Shown here: in pieces, positions 8,237 through 15,384 of the stretch
Position numbering within the stretch: the stretch's first letter is position 1
Layout of the letters: each line of letters opens with the position of its first letter
Source: Blastococcus sp.
GTDB taxonomy: Bacteria; Actinomycetota; Actinomycetes; Mycobacteriales; Geodermatophilaceae
Reading direction: 5' to 3'
Assembly (NCBI GenBank): GCA_025963345.1
Contig: JAOPUS010000345.1
Span: 1 to 19,426 of the forward strand
Length of the DNA stretch: 19,426 bases
Translations under genes and position numbers: made by a program
Notes under the pieces: model-generated
The model's database searches: none
Told to the model about the DNA's origin: nothing
The model's input: only the letters and a program-made list of their open reading frames with translations

Positions 8237-9636
8237 TCCCGATGGCCGACTACACCGAGCCCGACTACGTCGACCGGCGGCTGCGGTACTTCGACGGGCA
8301 GTTCCTGCGGGAGCAGGACTTCATCGACGAGCAGCGCTACCACCTGGACCGCGAGCGGCGGCTGGCGCGTGTGGCCCACACGCCCGGCATCGTGGAAGGC
8401 CTGGCCGTCACGGCCGTGCCGAACGCGCCGAAGGTCACCGTTGCCCCCGGTACCGCGATCGACGGGCTCGGCCGGCTCCTCGTGCGCGTCGACGCCGGAG
8501 AGCCGCTGGACCTCACCGACCTGGTCAACCACGACAGTGACGTCACGGTCGTCGTCGCACTGACCTACAGCAGGGAGGAGGCCGACGCTCCGCAGGGCGG
8601 GGCCAGCCCCCGGTGGAGGGAGCATCCGCGGGTCGTCCGATGGCTCGCGGGCGCAGCGGACGCGCCGCCCGAGAGCACCACCGTTCGGCTGGCTCGGGTC
8701 ACGCTGCCGCACCCCGACGGGACGGCCGGCGTCGACCCCGGATGGGCGCCGCCGATGAGCGGGCTCGGCGTCCGCGGAGCCCTCGACGTCCGCGGGGCGC
8801 TCGGTGTCGCCGGGGTGGCCTCGTTCCCCGGCGGCATCGCCGGTGGCGCGGGGACCGGCGGTGAGGAGCCGCCACCGCTGAGCGTGCGCAGCCGGCTCCA
8901 GGTCACCGGGGAGCCCACGTTCGACAGCACCACGCGCGTCGACCTGGTCAACGGGTCCGACGACTTCGGTCGCACCAACCTCGTCCTCACCGGTCGCTTC
9001 CAGGACGGCAACGACGGGTGGAACTTCGGGAGCGCCGCACGCAACTCGATCGTCTTCGCCCGGAACGCCGCCGCGAGCCGGCAGGCGGTGGGCGCGATCG
9101 GCGACGAGCAGGTGTCGCTTCAGATGGAGGGGAACTCCCGCAGCCTCGGGATCCTGACGCGGACGCGCGGGAGCGACCCGGCGATGACCATCGCCCAGGA
9201 AGGCACGGTCCACCTGGGCAGTGCCGATCGGCGGGCGAACCTGCAGGTCCAGGGCGAGGTCGACGTCTCGCTGGATCTCACCATCCTGGGGGGCCTGGCC
9301 TCCGGGGAGGTCGGCCAGTGGTCCACGCTCGTGTTCTCGGGCTCCCAGTGGGTCCGGATCACCATCGGCCCGAGATCCCCGCACAACATCATCGTCGTGC
9401 GCCGACGGGCCGGCGTCATCCTTGAAGGCCAGGTGTTCGTGCCCTCGGGCACGGAAGGCGAGTGGGTCGGCCGGTACACCTTCCACGATCCGGCGAACCG
9501 CGCCGTCGGGGTGATGACCCCCCTCCTGCCGGGCACTCCGATGAGGGCCAACGCCCAGCTGGCCTCCCTGCCGGCGGGGGCGAACCCCGTCGTGCTCTAT
9601 CTCGAGGTCCATCACGCCACGACCTTGGAAGGCTGA
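8233..9636 (+). CDS. Putative CIS fibre / receptor-binding protein
   Basis: The 467-residue protein is in the fibre position, last large gene of the cluster. Residues ~15-100 contain a conserved-looking attachment region (DRRLRYFDGQFLREQDFIDE, then RYHLDRERRLARVAH and APGTAIDGLGRLL). I recall this from other CIS and tail-associated proteins but cannot name its family. Residues ~178-195 carry repeated GVRGALDVRGALGVAG units, suggesting a trimeric beta shaft. Residues ~210-350 are beta-rich, and the last ~110 residues (from GEVGQWSTLVFSGSQW) look like a compact beta-sandwich tip. No signal peptide is present. ATG 8233 (ATGA overlap) follows AGGAAAGG at 8221-8228 with 4-nt spacing. An in-frame ATG at 8242 is possible but 13 nt from that site. 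Target binding is inferred from position. Confidence 0.68.
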   Translation: MIPMADYTEPDYVDRRLRYFDGQFLREQDFIDEQRYHLDRERRLARVAHTPGIVEGLAVTAVPNAPKVTVAPGTAIDGLGRLLVRVDAGEPLDLTDLVNHDSDVTVVVALTYSREEADAPQGGASPRWREHPRVVRWLAGAADAPPESTTVRLARVTLPHPDGTAGVDPGWAPPMSGLGVRGALDVRGALGVAGVASFPGGIAGGAGTGGEEPPPLSVRSRLQVTGEPTFDSTTRVDLVNGSDDFGRTNLVLTGRFQDGNDGWNFGSAARNSIVFARNAAASRQAVGAIGDEQVSLQMEGNSRSLGILTRTRGSDPAMTIAQEGTVHLGSADRRANLQVQGEVDVSLDLTILGGLASGEVGQWSTLVFSGSQWVRITIGPRSPHNIIVVRRRAGVILEGQVFVPSGTEGEWVGRYTFHDPANRAVGVMTPLLPGTPMRANAQLASLPAGANPVVLYLEVHHATTLEG

Positions 9637-9638
9637 CG

Positions 9639-9839
9639 GTGGATCTCCGTGCGCAGCTGGAACAGCGGCTGGCGGCGCTCCACGAGGAACTCGCCGCCGG
9701 TCGCCGGCTGCTCGCGGACCTGCAGGCGCGCCAGGCCGAGGTGGTCGACACCCTGCTACGGATCGACGGGGCGATCAGCGTGCTGGAGGAGGAGCTGGCG
9801 GCTGCGCCGGGGGTGGAGCCGGAGGTCAGGCCTTCGTGA
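9639..9839 (+). CDS. Small coiled-coil protein, last gene of the CIS operon
   Basis: This 66-residue protein begins at GTG 9639, 6 nt after GGAAGG (9627-9632) and 2 nt after the fibre stop. Almost all of it is one predicted helix with regular Leu/Ile/Val spacing (LEQRLAALHEELAAGRRLLA, then RQAEVVDTLLRIDGAISVLE), followed by a short acidic/Pro tail. It has no signal peptide or membrane segment. Position and spacing put it in the operon. It could be a fibre chaperone, a trimerisation partner or an assembly factor, but nothing shown here decides between these. Its last 14 bp overlap the end of the convergent RNase D gene, leaving no room for an intergenic terminator. Confidence 0.65.
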   Translation: MDLRAQLEQRLAALHEELAAGRRLLADLQARQAEVVDTLLRIDGAISVLEEELAAAPGVEPEVRPS

Positions 9840-11160
9840 CGGCGTCGGCGAGGACGGCGAGGGTGAGCTCGATCTGCCACTCCCGGGCACCGCCGGCCCG
9901 CAGCGTCTCGGCGACCGTCGAGGCCTCTCGCGGCTCCGGTGGACTCCACATGATCCGGCGGACGAGGTCGGGGGAGAGGATGTTCTCCACCGGGATCGAG
10001 TGCTTCTCCGAGAGCTCGGTCAGCCCTGCCCGCGCGGCCTGCAGGCGGGTCGCGGCCGCGGGGTCGCGGTCGGACCAGCGGTTCACCGGCGGCGGACCCT
10101 CACCCGGCTTGCTGTGCAGCGGCAGCTCGGCCTCGGGGACGGCGCGACCGCGGGCCAGGGCGCTGAACCAGGTGGCCACCAGCCTGCGGTTGGCGCGGCC
10201 GCGGAAGACCGGCAGCTCCAGCAGCGCGCCCTCGTTCGCAGGGTCGGCCTGGACGGCGGAGACCATCGCGGAGTCCGGCAGCACCCGCCCGGGGGCGACG
10301 TCCCGCTTGCGCGCCATGTCGTCGCGGGCCTGCCACAGCGACCGGAGCATGCCCAGCTGACGGCGGCTGCGCAGACCGTGGACCCCGGAGGTGCGCCGCC
10401 ACGGGTCGGTCTTGGGCGCCGGGGGACCGGCGGCGAGGATCGCCTCGAACTCCTGGCGGGCCCAGTCGGTCTTGCCCTGCTCCTCGAGGATCGCGGCCAG
10501 CGCGTCGCGCAGGTCCACGAGCACCTCGACGTCGAGCGCGGCGTAGACCAGCCACTCCTCGGGCAGCGGCCGGGTGCTCCAGTCGGCGGCGGAGTGCCCC
10601 TTCTGCAGGGAGAACCCGAGCAGCGACTCGACGACCGCGCCGAGGCCGACCCGGGGCAGCCCGGCCAGCCGGGCGGCCAGCTCGGTGTCGAAGATCCGCT
10701 TCGGGACGAGGCCGATCTCGGCGAGGCAGGGGAGGTCCTGGTTGGCCGCGTGCAGCACCCACTCCGCGTCGCCGATCGCGTCCTGGATCACCGAGAGGTC
10801 GGGCAGGGGGACGGGATCGATCAGGCCGGTGCCCGAGCCGTTGCGGCGGATCTGCACGAGGTAGGCGCGCTGGCCGTAGCGGTAGCCGGAGGCGCGCTCG
10901 GCGTCGACGGCGACCGGGCCGGTGCCGGATCGCAGCGCCTCGGCGTACTCGACCAGCTGGGTAGAGGTCTCGATGACCGGTGGCAACCCGTCGCGGGGGG
11001 CGAGGAGCGGGGTCGCCTCAGGGGCGGCGTCCTGCGTGGTCTCCGCTGCCGCGTCCTGTTCCGGGCGGGGAGTGGGCTCGGTGCTCAGTTGCCGTCCACC
11101 TTCTTGCCGGTCCTCGTCGGTCGGGCCGCCGGGCCCCGGCCTGCCGCCGTGCGGGCGCAC
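9826..11160 (-). CDS. rnd: Ribonuclease D (DEDDy 3'-5' exoribonuclease with HRDC domain)
   Basis: The 444-residue product has the DEDDy exonuclease core: D86 and E88 in VAVDAERASG, D142 in HAANQDLPCL, and the Exo III pair Y206/D210 in VYAALDVEVL. Helical HRDC-type sequence follows from ~265 (RRQLGMLRSLWQARDDMARK). RNase D trims tRNA and other stable RNA 3' ends in the cytoplasm. It lies 60 bp downstream of the DUF3000 gene on the same strand, an arrangement I recall from mycobacteria (Rv2680-Rv2681). The start is uncertain. The GTG at 11160 has no Shine-Dalgarno. A CTG at 11086-11088 (product 420 aa, beginning LSTEP) is preceded by AGAAGGTGG with ~7-nt spacing and could be the real start. The first ~50 residues are disordered either way. 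Confidence 0.9.
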   Translation of the reverse strand: MRPHGGRPGPGGPTDEDRQEGGRQLSTEPTPRPEQDAAAETTQDAAPEATPLLAPRDGLPPVIETSTQLVEYAEALRSGTGPVAVDAERASGYRYGQRAYLVQIRRNGSGTGLIDPVPLPDLSVIQDAIGDAEWVLHAANQDLPCLAEIGLVPKRIFDTELAARLAGLPRVGLGAVVESLLGFSLQKGHSAADWSTRPLPEEWLVYAALDVEVLVDLRDALAAILEEQGKTDWARQEFEAILAAGPPAPKTDPWRRTSGVHGLRSRRQLGMLRSLWQARDDMARKRDVAPGRVLPDSAMVSAVQADPANEGALLELPVFRGRANRRLVATWFSALARGRAVPEAELPLHSKPGEGPPPVNRWSDRDPAAATRLQAARAGLTELSEKHSIPVENILSPDLVRRIMWSPPEPREASTVAETLRAGGAREWQIELTLAVLADAVTKA

Positions 11161-11220
11161 GGGACTCGGGATGGGGGATCGCCGGCTCAGCGGGCTGACG
11201 CCCGGCTGGCAGTACCGATG

Positions 11221-11859
11221 TTAGAGAGTCTCGCTGCCGCTCCGGTCGGAGGGACCCAGCAGGTGCACTCCGGGCGGCGGCAGACCGGCTGCGTTGCCGA
11301 GGACGTCCAGCCATGCCGACAGATGCCGGTCCAGGTCGGTGTCCTCCGCGGTCCAGGAGGCGCGCATCTCGACGTCGACGGTGTGCTCGGGTCCGGCGAG
11401 GTCACCGAACCGGGTGGAGGCGGTGCGGGTGACCGTGCCGCCGACGTTGTGGTGGGCCGCCCCGGCGTCGGTCAGAGCGTCGGTGAGCCAGCTCCACGCG
11501 ACCTCGGAGAACATGGCGTCGTCCACGAGTTCCTCGTCCGTGGCGGCCGACAGGTAGCCCACGCAGCGGGTGGTGCCGTTCCAGGCCTCGTGCCCGTCGG
11601 GGTCGAACAGCACGATGAACCGGGCGCTGGCGATCTCGAGGTCGTCGTCCTCGTCCGTGCCGGGCTCGGCGACCCGCGCGCCGACGGCATGCGCCCATGG
11701 GGCGAGGCGCTGCGGGGCGGGGATGTGCTCGAGGACGATCTCCGGCCTGGCCCGGACCCCGGCCAGGGCCTCGAGGGCGGCCCGGAACGCGGCCGGGGGT
11801 TCGTCCCCGCCCGTGTCCCTGCCTCGGTCCCCGGCGCTGGGCAGGCTGGTGGGCTCCAC
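11221..11859 (-). CDS. DUF3000 family protein
   Basis: The 212-residue product matches the actinobacterial DUF3000 family, whose function is unknown. The first ~22 residues are disordered. The conserved body runs from AAFRAALEALAGVRARPEIV through APQRLAPWAHAVGARV and RFIVLFDPDGHEAWNGTTRC to the helical SEVAWSWLTDALTDAGAAHH and a C-terminal strand/helix. There is no signal or membrane segment. It is the first gene of a probable two-gene unit with RNase D and divergent from hemE, as in mycobacteria (where echA15 intervenes). The chosen start is GTG at 11859. A TAnnnT element lies exactly 6 nt upstream and no Shine-Dalgarno is visible, suggesting a leaderless message. Confidence 0.85.
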   Translation of the reverse strand: MEPTSLPSAGDRGRDTGGDEPPAAFRAALEALAGVRARPEIVLEHIPAPQRLAPWAHAVGARVAEPGTDEDDDLEIASARFIVLFDPDGHEAWNGTTRCVGYLSAATDEELVDDAMFSEVAWSWLTDALTDAGAAHHNVGGTVTRTASTRFGDLAGPEHTVDVEMRASWTAEDTDLDRHLSAWLDVLGNAAGLPPPGVHLLGPSDRSGSETL

Positions 11860-11865
11860 GTGCGC

Positions 11866-11871
11866 AGGGTA
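11866..11871 (-). promoter_or_regulatory. Candidate -10 element of a leaderless promoter for the DUF3000 gene
   Basis: On the - strand TACCCT is followed by 6 nt and then the GTG start at 11859. A TAnnnT hexamer at this distance is the usual layout of leaderless actinobacterial promoters, with transcription starting at the first base of the start codon. No convincing -35 hexamer is seen. The divergent 116-bp gap (11860-11975) must also hold the hemE promoter, which I could not pin down. Confidence 0.4.
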
Positions 11872-11960
11872 GGCCGCCGACTAGCACACCGCGCCCGACG
11901 CGCCGCACGTATGCCGGACGCGTGTCGCCGCACGGCGCTCCGGCCATCCGCGGCCGTCTG

Positions 11961-11965
11961 GGAGG
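11961..11965 (+). promoter_or_regulatory. Ribosome-binding site setting the hemE start
   Basis: GGAGG lies 10 nt before the GTG at 11976. The frame is open further upstream into the DUF3000 region, but this is the only strong site and it places the start just before the short disordered N-terminus typical of actinobacterial HemE. Confidence 0.6.
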
Positions 11966-11975
11966 ATCGGCAGTC

Positions 11976-13052
11976 GTGAGTGCCGCCCCCGACCCACTCC
12001 GGTCGGCTTCCCCTGCCGATTCCGGCCCCGCCGACTCGGATCTCGTCCGCGCCGCACGTGGTCTGCCGGTGAGCCGGACGCCGGTCTGGTTCATGCGCCA
12101 GGCCGGCCGGTCGCTGCCGGAGTACCGGGCCCTGCGTGCCGGGACGGCGATGCTGGAGGCCTGCCAGGACCCCGACCTGGTCACCGAGATCACCCTCCAG
12201 CCGGTCCGCCGGCACGGTGTCGATGCGGCGATTCTCTTCTCCGACATCGTGCTGCCGCTGGTCGTGGCCGGCGTCGACATCGAGATCAAGCCCGGCGTCG
12301 GACCGGTCGTGGCCTCCCCGCTCCGGTCGGTGGCCGACGTCGACGCGCTGCCGCCGCTGGAGCCCGAGCGGCTGGCGTTCCTGCAGACGGCGGTCCGGCA
12401 GCTCGTCGCCGAGCTCGGGGCCACGCCGCTGATCGGCTTCGCCGGGGCGCCCTTCACCCTCGCGACCTACCTGATCGAGGGCGGCCCCTCCAAGGAGCAC
12501 GCCCGCACCAAGGCCTTCATGTACGCCGAGCCCGAGGCCTGGGGCCGGCTGCTCGAGCGGCTGGCCGTGTCCGCGGCGACGTTCCTGCGGGCCCAGGTGG
12601 ACGCCGGTGCATCGGCCGTCCAGCTGTTCGACTCCTGGGCCGGGGTCCTGTCGGCCGCCGACTACGCCGAGCGCGTGCTGCCGCACTCGCGGGCGGTCTT
12701 CGACGGGCTCGGCGGCCGCGACGTCCCGCGCATCCACTTCGGGGTCGGCACCGGTGAGCTGCTCCCGCTGATCGGCGACGCCGGCGCCGATGTCGTCGGG
12801 GTCGACTGGCGGCTGCCGCTGGACGAGGCCGCCCGCCGGGTCGGGCCGGCCCGCTCGCTGCAGGGCAACCTCGACCCCGCCGTCCTGCTGGCCGACCGCG
12901 CGACCGTCGACCGCGAGGTGCGCCGGGTGGTCGAGCAGGGCCGCGCCGCCCGGGGGCACATCTTCAACCTCGGCCACGGCGTGCTGCCCGACACCGACCC
13001 CGGCGTGCTGACCCACGTCGCCGACCTGGTGCACGAGCTCACCGCACGATGA
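11976..13052 (+). CDS. hemE: Uroporphyrinogen decarboxylase
   Basis: The 358-residue enzyme converts uroporphyrinogen III to coproporphyrinogen III by removing four carboxyl groups, in the cytoplasm and without cofactor. The signature RTPVWFMRQAGRSLPEYR (residues ~34-51) supplies the substrate-binding arginines R41 and R45. The active-site aspartate is D90 in ILFSDIVLPL. GFAGAPFTLATYLIEGG and the C-terminal NLGHGVLP (H334) are also family motifs. Length is normal. The start is GTG 11976, after GGAGG. Its stop overlaps the ATG of hemY (ATGA), so the two are co-translated. The product feeds HemY, then HemQ after iron insertion, which defines the coproporphyrin-dependent heme route. Confidence 0.96.
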   Translation: MSAAPDPLRSASPADSGPADSDLVRAARGLPVSRTPVWFMRQAGRSLPEYRALRAGTAMLEACQDPDLVTEITLQPVRRHGVDAAILFSDIVLPLVVAGVDIEIKPGVGPVVASPLRSVADVDALPPLEPERLAFLQTAVRQLVAELGATPLIGFAGAPFTLATYLIEGGPSKEHARTKAFMYAEPEAWGRLLERLAVSAATFLRAQVDAGASAVQLFDSWAGVLSAADYAERVLPHSRAVFDGLGGRDVPRIHFGVGTGELLPLIGDAGADVVGVDWRLPLDEAARRVGPARSLQGNLDPAVLLADRATVDREVRRVVEQGRAARGHIFNLGHGVLPDTDPGVLTHVADLVHELTAR

Positions 13053-14422
13053 CCTCGCCCCGCCGGCTGGTCGTCGTCGGGGCCGGGATCACCGGCCTCG
13101 CGGCCGCCTTCGAGTGGCGGCGGCGCCGTCCGGACGACGAGATCGTCGTCCTGGAGGCCGGTGACCGGATCGGCGGCAAGCTGCACCGGATCGAGCTGGC
13201 CGGCCACTGGTACGACACCGGCCCCGAGGCCGTCCTCGCCCGCGTCCCCGAGGCGGTGCGCCTGATAGAGGACCTCGGACTGGGTGACCGACTGGTGGCC
13301 CCGGCGACGACGCAGGCATCCGTCGTCCTGCCCGACGGGCGGCACCCGCTCCCGGCCGGAACCGTCCTGGGTGTCCCGGCTTCCGCCGACGGGCTCGACG
13401 GATTCCTCTCCGCGGACGGCGTCGCGCGGGTTCGGGCGGAGGCCGCCCTGCCGCCGCTGCGGCTCGAGGGCGACGTCGCCGTCGGGACGCTGCTGCGCGA
13501 ACGTCTCGGCGACGAGGTGGTCGACCGGCTGGTCGAGCCGCTGCTCGGTGGCGTCTACGCCGGCCGGGCCGACGAGCTCTCGCTCGCGGCGACGATGCCG
13601 GCCCTGGCCGCGCACCTCCCGGCGGCCGGTTCCGTGCTGGGCGCCGCGGCCGCGTCCCGCGATGCCGGTGCCCGCAGCCGCGGCGACGTCGACGGGCCGG
13701 TGTTCGCCACCGTGCGGGACGGCATCGGGGGGCTGCCGGAGGCGTTGGTGGCGTCCTCGGGCGCCATCGTTCGACTGCGCACGCCGGCGCACGGTCTCCG
13801 CCGGACGGCGACCGGCTTCGAGCTCTCGATCGGCCCGGTCGCGGCGCCGGAACTGCTCACCGCGGACGTCGTCCTGGTCACGGCGCCGGCGGCCAAGGCT
13901 GCCCGGCTGCTGGCCGAGGTGGCGCCGGAGGCGGTCGAGCCGCTGCAGGGGATCCCGTACGCGTCGATGGCGGTCGTCGCGATGGCGTTCCCGGCCCAGG
14001 ACGTCGCCGCCGGGTCGGGGCTGCTCGTGCCGCCGGTGACGGGGCGGCTGGTCAAGGGCGTCACGGTGTCGTCGGCCAAGTGGCCGCACCTGGCCGGGGA
14101 CGCGCTGCTGGTCCGCTCCTCGGTGGGCCGGTTCCGGGACGAGTCCCAGCTCCAGCGTTCCGACGACGACCTCACCGCCGCCGTCGTCGCCGACGTCGCC
14201 GACCTGCTGGACCTGGAGCGGCGCCAGCCGCTGGAGACCCGGCTGGTGCGCTGGGGCGGGGGGCTGCCGCAGTACCTGGTCGGGCACCCGGCGCGGGTCG
14301 CGGCGATCCGGGCGGCGGTGGCCGGGGTGCCGGGCCTGGCGATCGCAGGTGCGGCATTCGAGGGCGTCGGCGTCCCGGCCTGCATCCGCGACGCCCACCG
14401 CGCGGTCGACTCCCTGCTCTGA
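13049..14422 (+). CDS. hemY: Coproporphyrinogen III oxidase, FAD-dependent (HemY/CgoX)
   Basis: The 457-residue flavoprotein has an N-terminal Rossmann FAD site, VVVGAGITGLAAAFEWRRRR (GxGxxG at residues 11-16), with the downstream VLEAGDRIGGKL adenine/ribose motif. It ends with a typical FAD-binding C-terminus (GAAFEGVGVPACIRDAHRAV). Older annotations call such proteins protoporphyrinogen oxidase (HemG). In actinobacteria they oxidise coproporphyrinogen III to coproporphyrin III, and the presence of hemQ just downstream supports that substrate here. The gene starts inside the hemE stop codon and is followed by a 155-bp gap with an inverted repeat before hemQ. The hemH-type ferrochelatase needed between HemY and HemQ is not in the window. 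Confidence 0.94.
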   Translation: MTSPRRLVVVGAGITGLAAAFEWRRRRPDDEIVVLEAGDRIGGKLHRIELAGHWYDTGPEAVLARVPEAVRLIEDLGLGDRLVAPATTQASVVLPDGRHPLPAGTVLGVPASADGLDGFLSADGVARVRAEAALPPLRLEGDVAVGTLLRERLGDEVVDRLVEPLLGGVYAGRADELSLAATMPALAAHLPAAGSVLGAAAASRDAGARSRGDVDGPVFATVRDGIGGLPEALVASSGAIVRLRTPAHGLRRTATGFELSIGPVAAPELLTADVVLVTAPAAKAARLLAEVAPEAVEPLQGIPYASMAVVAMAFPAQDVAAGSGLLVPPVTGRLVKGVTVSSAKWPHLAGDALLVRSSVGRFRDESQLQRSDDDLTAAVVADVADLLDLERRQPLETRLVRWGGGLPQYLVGHPARVAAIRAAVAGVPGLAIAGAAFEGVGVPACIRDAHRAVDSLL

Positions 14423-14446
14423 GCAGCCGGCGAGGCGCCACTGTGC

Positions 14447-14485
14447 ACGTATCCACCTCTCACCGCGCTCGAGACGTGGATACGT
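14447..14485. repeat. Perfect 10-bp inverted repeat between hemY and hemQ
   Basis: ACGTATCCAC at 14447-14456 is repeated as its reverse complement GTGGATACGT at 14476-14485, with a 19-nt spacer. The AT content of the arms stands out in this DNA. It begins 24 bp after the hemY stop and ends 92 bp before the hemQ start. It could be a hairpin acting on hemE-hemY transcripts, a two-site operator for a regulator of hemQ, or one copy of a dispersed palindrome. No U-tract follows, so a classical intrinsic terminator is unlikely. Confidence 0.6.
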
Positions 14486-14577
14486 CCACAACCGGCGGTC
14501 ACGCCTCGGCGGACGTCAGGCTCGATGATCGCGGGACCCACGGCTCGGGGGCGACGACGGCGCGGGACACTGGGGGC

Positions 14578-15303
14578 ATGAGCGAGGAGCAGACCGACGA
14601 GCAGGCGCGCAGCATCGGCAAGCGGGCGAACGAGTTGAACGCCTCCATCCGGTACACGATGTGGTCGGTGTTCAAGCTGGCCCGCCCGCTCGGCGAGGAT
14701 CAGCGGGCCGCGGCCGCCGACGAGGCGAGCGCGCTGCTCGACGAGCTCGCCGGCAAGGACGTCGTCGTCCGCGGGGTCTACGACGTCGCCGGCCTGCGGG
14801 CCGACGCCGACGTCATGGTCTGGTGGCACGCCGAGACGCCCGAGGCGCTGCAGGAGGCCTACACCCGGCTGCGCCGCACGACGCTGGGCCGACACCTGGA
14901 TCCGGTGTGGTCACAGATGGCGCTGCACCGGCCGGCCGAGTTCAACCGCAGCCACATCCCGGCGTTCCTCGCCGACGAGGAGCCGCGGCGCTATGTCTGC
15001 GTCTACCCCTTCGTGCGCTCCTACGAGTGGTACCTGCTGCCCGACGAGGAGCGCCGGTTCATGCTCGCCGAGCACGGGAAGATGGCGCGCAACTACCCGG
15101 ACGTCCGGGCCAACACCGTCGCCTCGTTCGCCCTCGGCGACTACGAGTGGATGCTCGCGTTCGAGGCCGACGAACTGCACCGCATCGTCGACCTCATGCG
15201 CGAGCTGCGCGCCTCGACGGCGCGGCGGCACGTCCGCGAGGAGGTGCCGTTCTACACCGGCGTCCGGAAGTCGATCGCCGAGATCGTCGCCGATCTGGCC
15301 TGA
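14578..15303 (+). CDS. hemQ: Coproheme decarboxylase (HemQ/ChdC)
   Basis: The 241-residue product belongs to the chlorite-dismutase-like superfamily. It carries out the last step of the coproporphyrin-dependent pathway, turning coproheme into heme b with peroxide. Key residues are visible: the radical tyrosine Y143 in the actinobacterial motif YPFVRSYEWYLLP, the proximal heme ligand H166 in MLAEHGKMARNY, and a distal histidine H126 in FNRSHIPAF, expected in actinobacterial enzymes. Chlorite dismutase activity is unlikely given the heme gene context. ATG 14578 has no good Shine-Dalgarno. A weak GACACT element lies 6 nt upstream, so leaderless transcription is possible but unproven. It ends convergent with msrB. 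Confidence 0.95.
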   Translation: MSEEQTDEQARSIGKRANELNASIRYTMWSVFKLARPLGEDQRAAAADEASALLDELAGKDVVVRGVYDVAGLRADADVMVWWHAETPEALQEAYTRLRRTTLGRHLDPVWSQMALHRPAEFNRSHIPAFLADEEPRRYVCVYPFVRSYEWYLLPDEERRFMLAEHGKMARNYPDVRANTVASFALGDYEWMLAFEADELHRIVDLMRELRASTARRHVREEVPFYTGVRKSIAEIVADLA

Positions 15304-15324
15304 CCCGCCCCGCTTCTGGGGCGC

Positions 15325-15368
15325 TGTTCTTGCTCCTGGAGGACTGCAGGACTCCAGGAGCGCGAACA
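15325..15368. terminator. Bidirectional hairpin between hemQ and msrB
   Basis: GCTCCTGGAG (15332-15341) pairs perfectly with CTCCAGGAGC (15352-15361) around a 10-nt loop. The stem extends outward past a T/G wobble and one mismatch through TGTTC/GAACA (15325-15329 / 15364-15368). It sits in the 81-bp gap between two convergent genes. There is no U-tract on either strand, which is common for terminators in high-GC actinobacteria. Confidence 0.65.
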
Positions 15369-15384
15369 ACACTCCAGAAGGTGG

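Noticed and set aside
1..9839. Interpretation as a type VI secretion system
   Set aside because: gp25, spike and PAAR are shared with T6SS, but the LysM connector, two baseplate J proteins, tail protein I and fibre are not T6SS components, and no membrane-complex genes are visible.
13049..14422. Annotation as protoporphyrinogen oxidase
   Set aside because: With hemQ adjacent and an actinobacterial context, coproporphyrinogen III is the expected substrate; the older name reflects history.
14578..15303. Annotation as chlorite dismutase
   Set aside because: The YPFVRS tyrosine, the proximal and distal histidines, and placement behind hemE-hemY identify coproheme decarboxylase.
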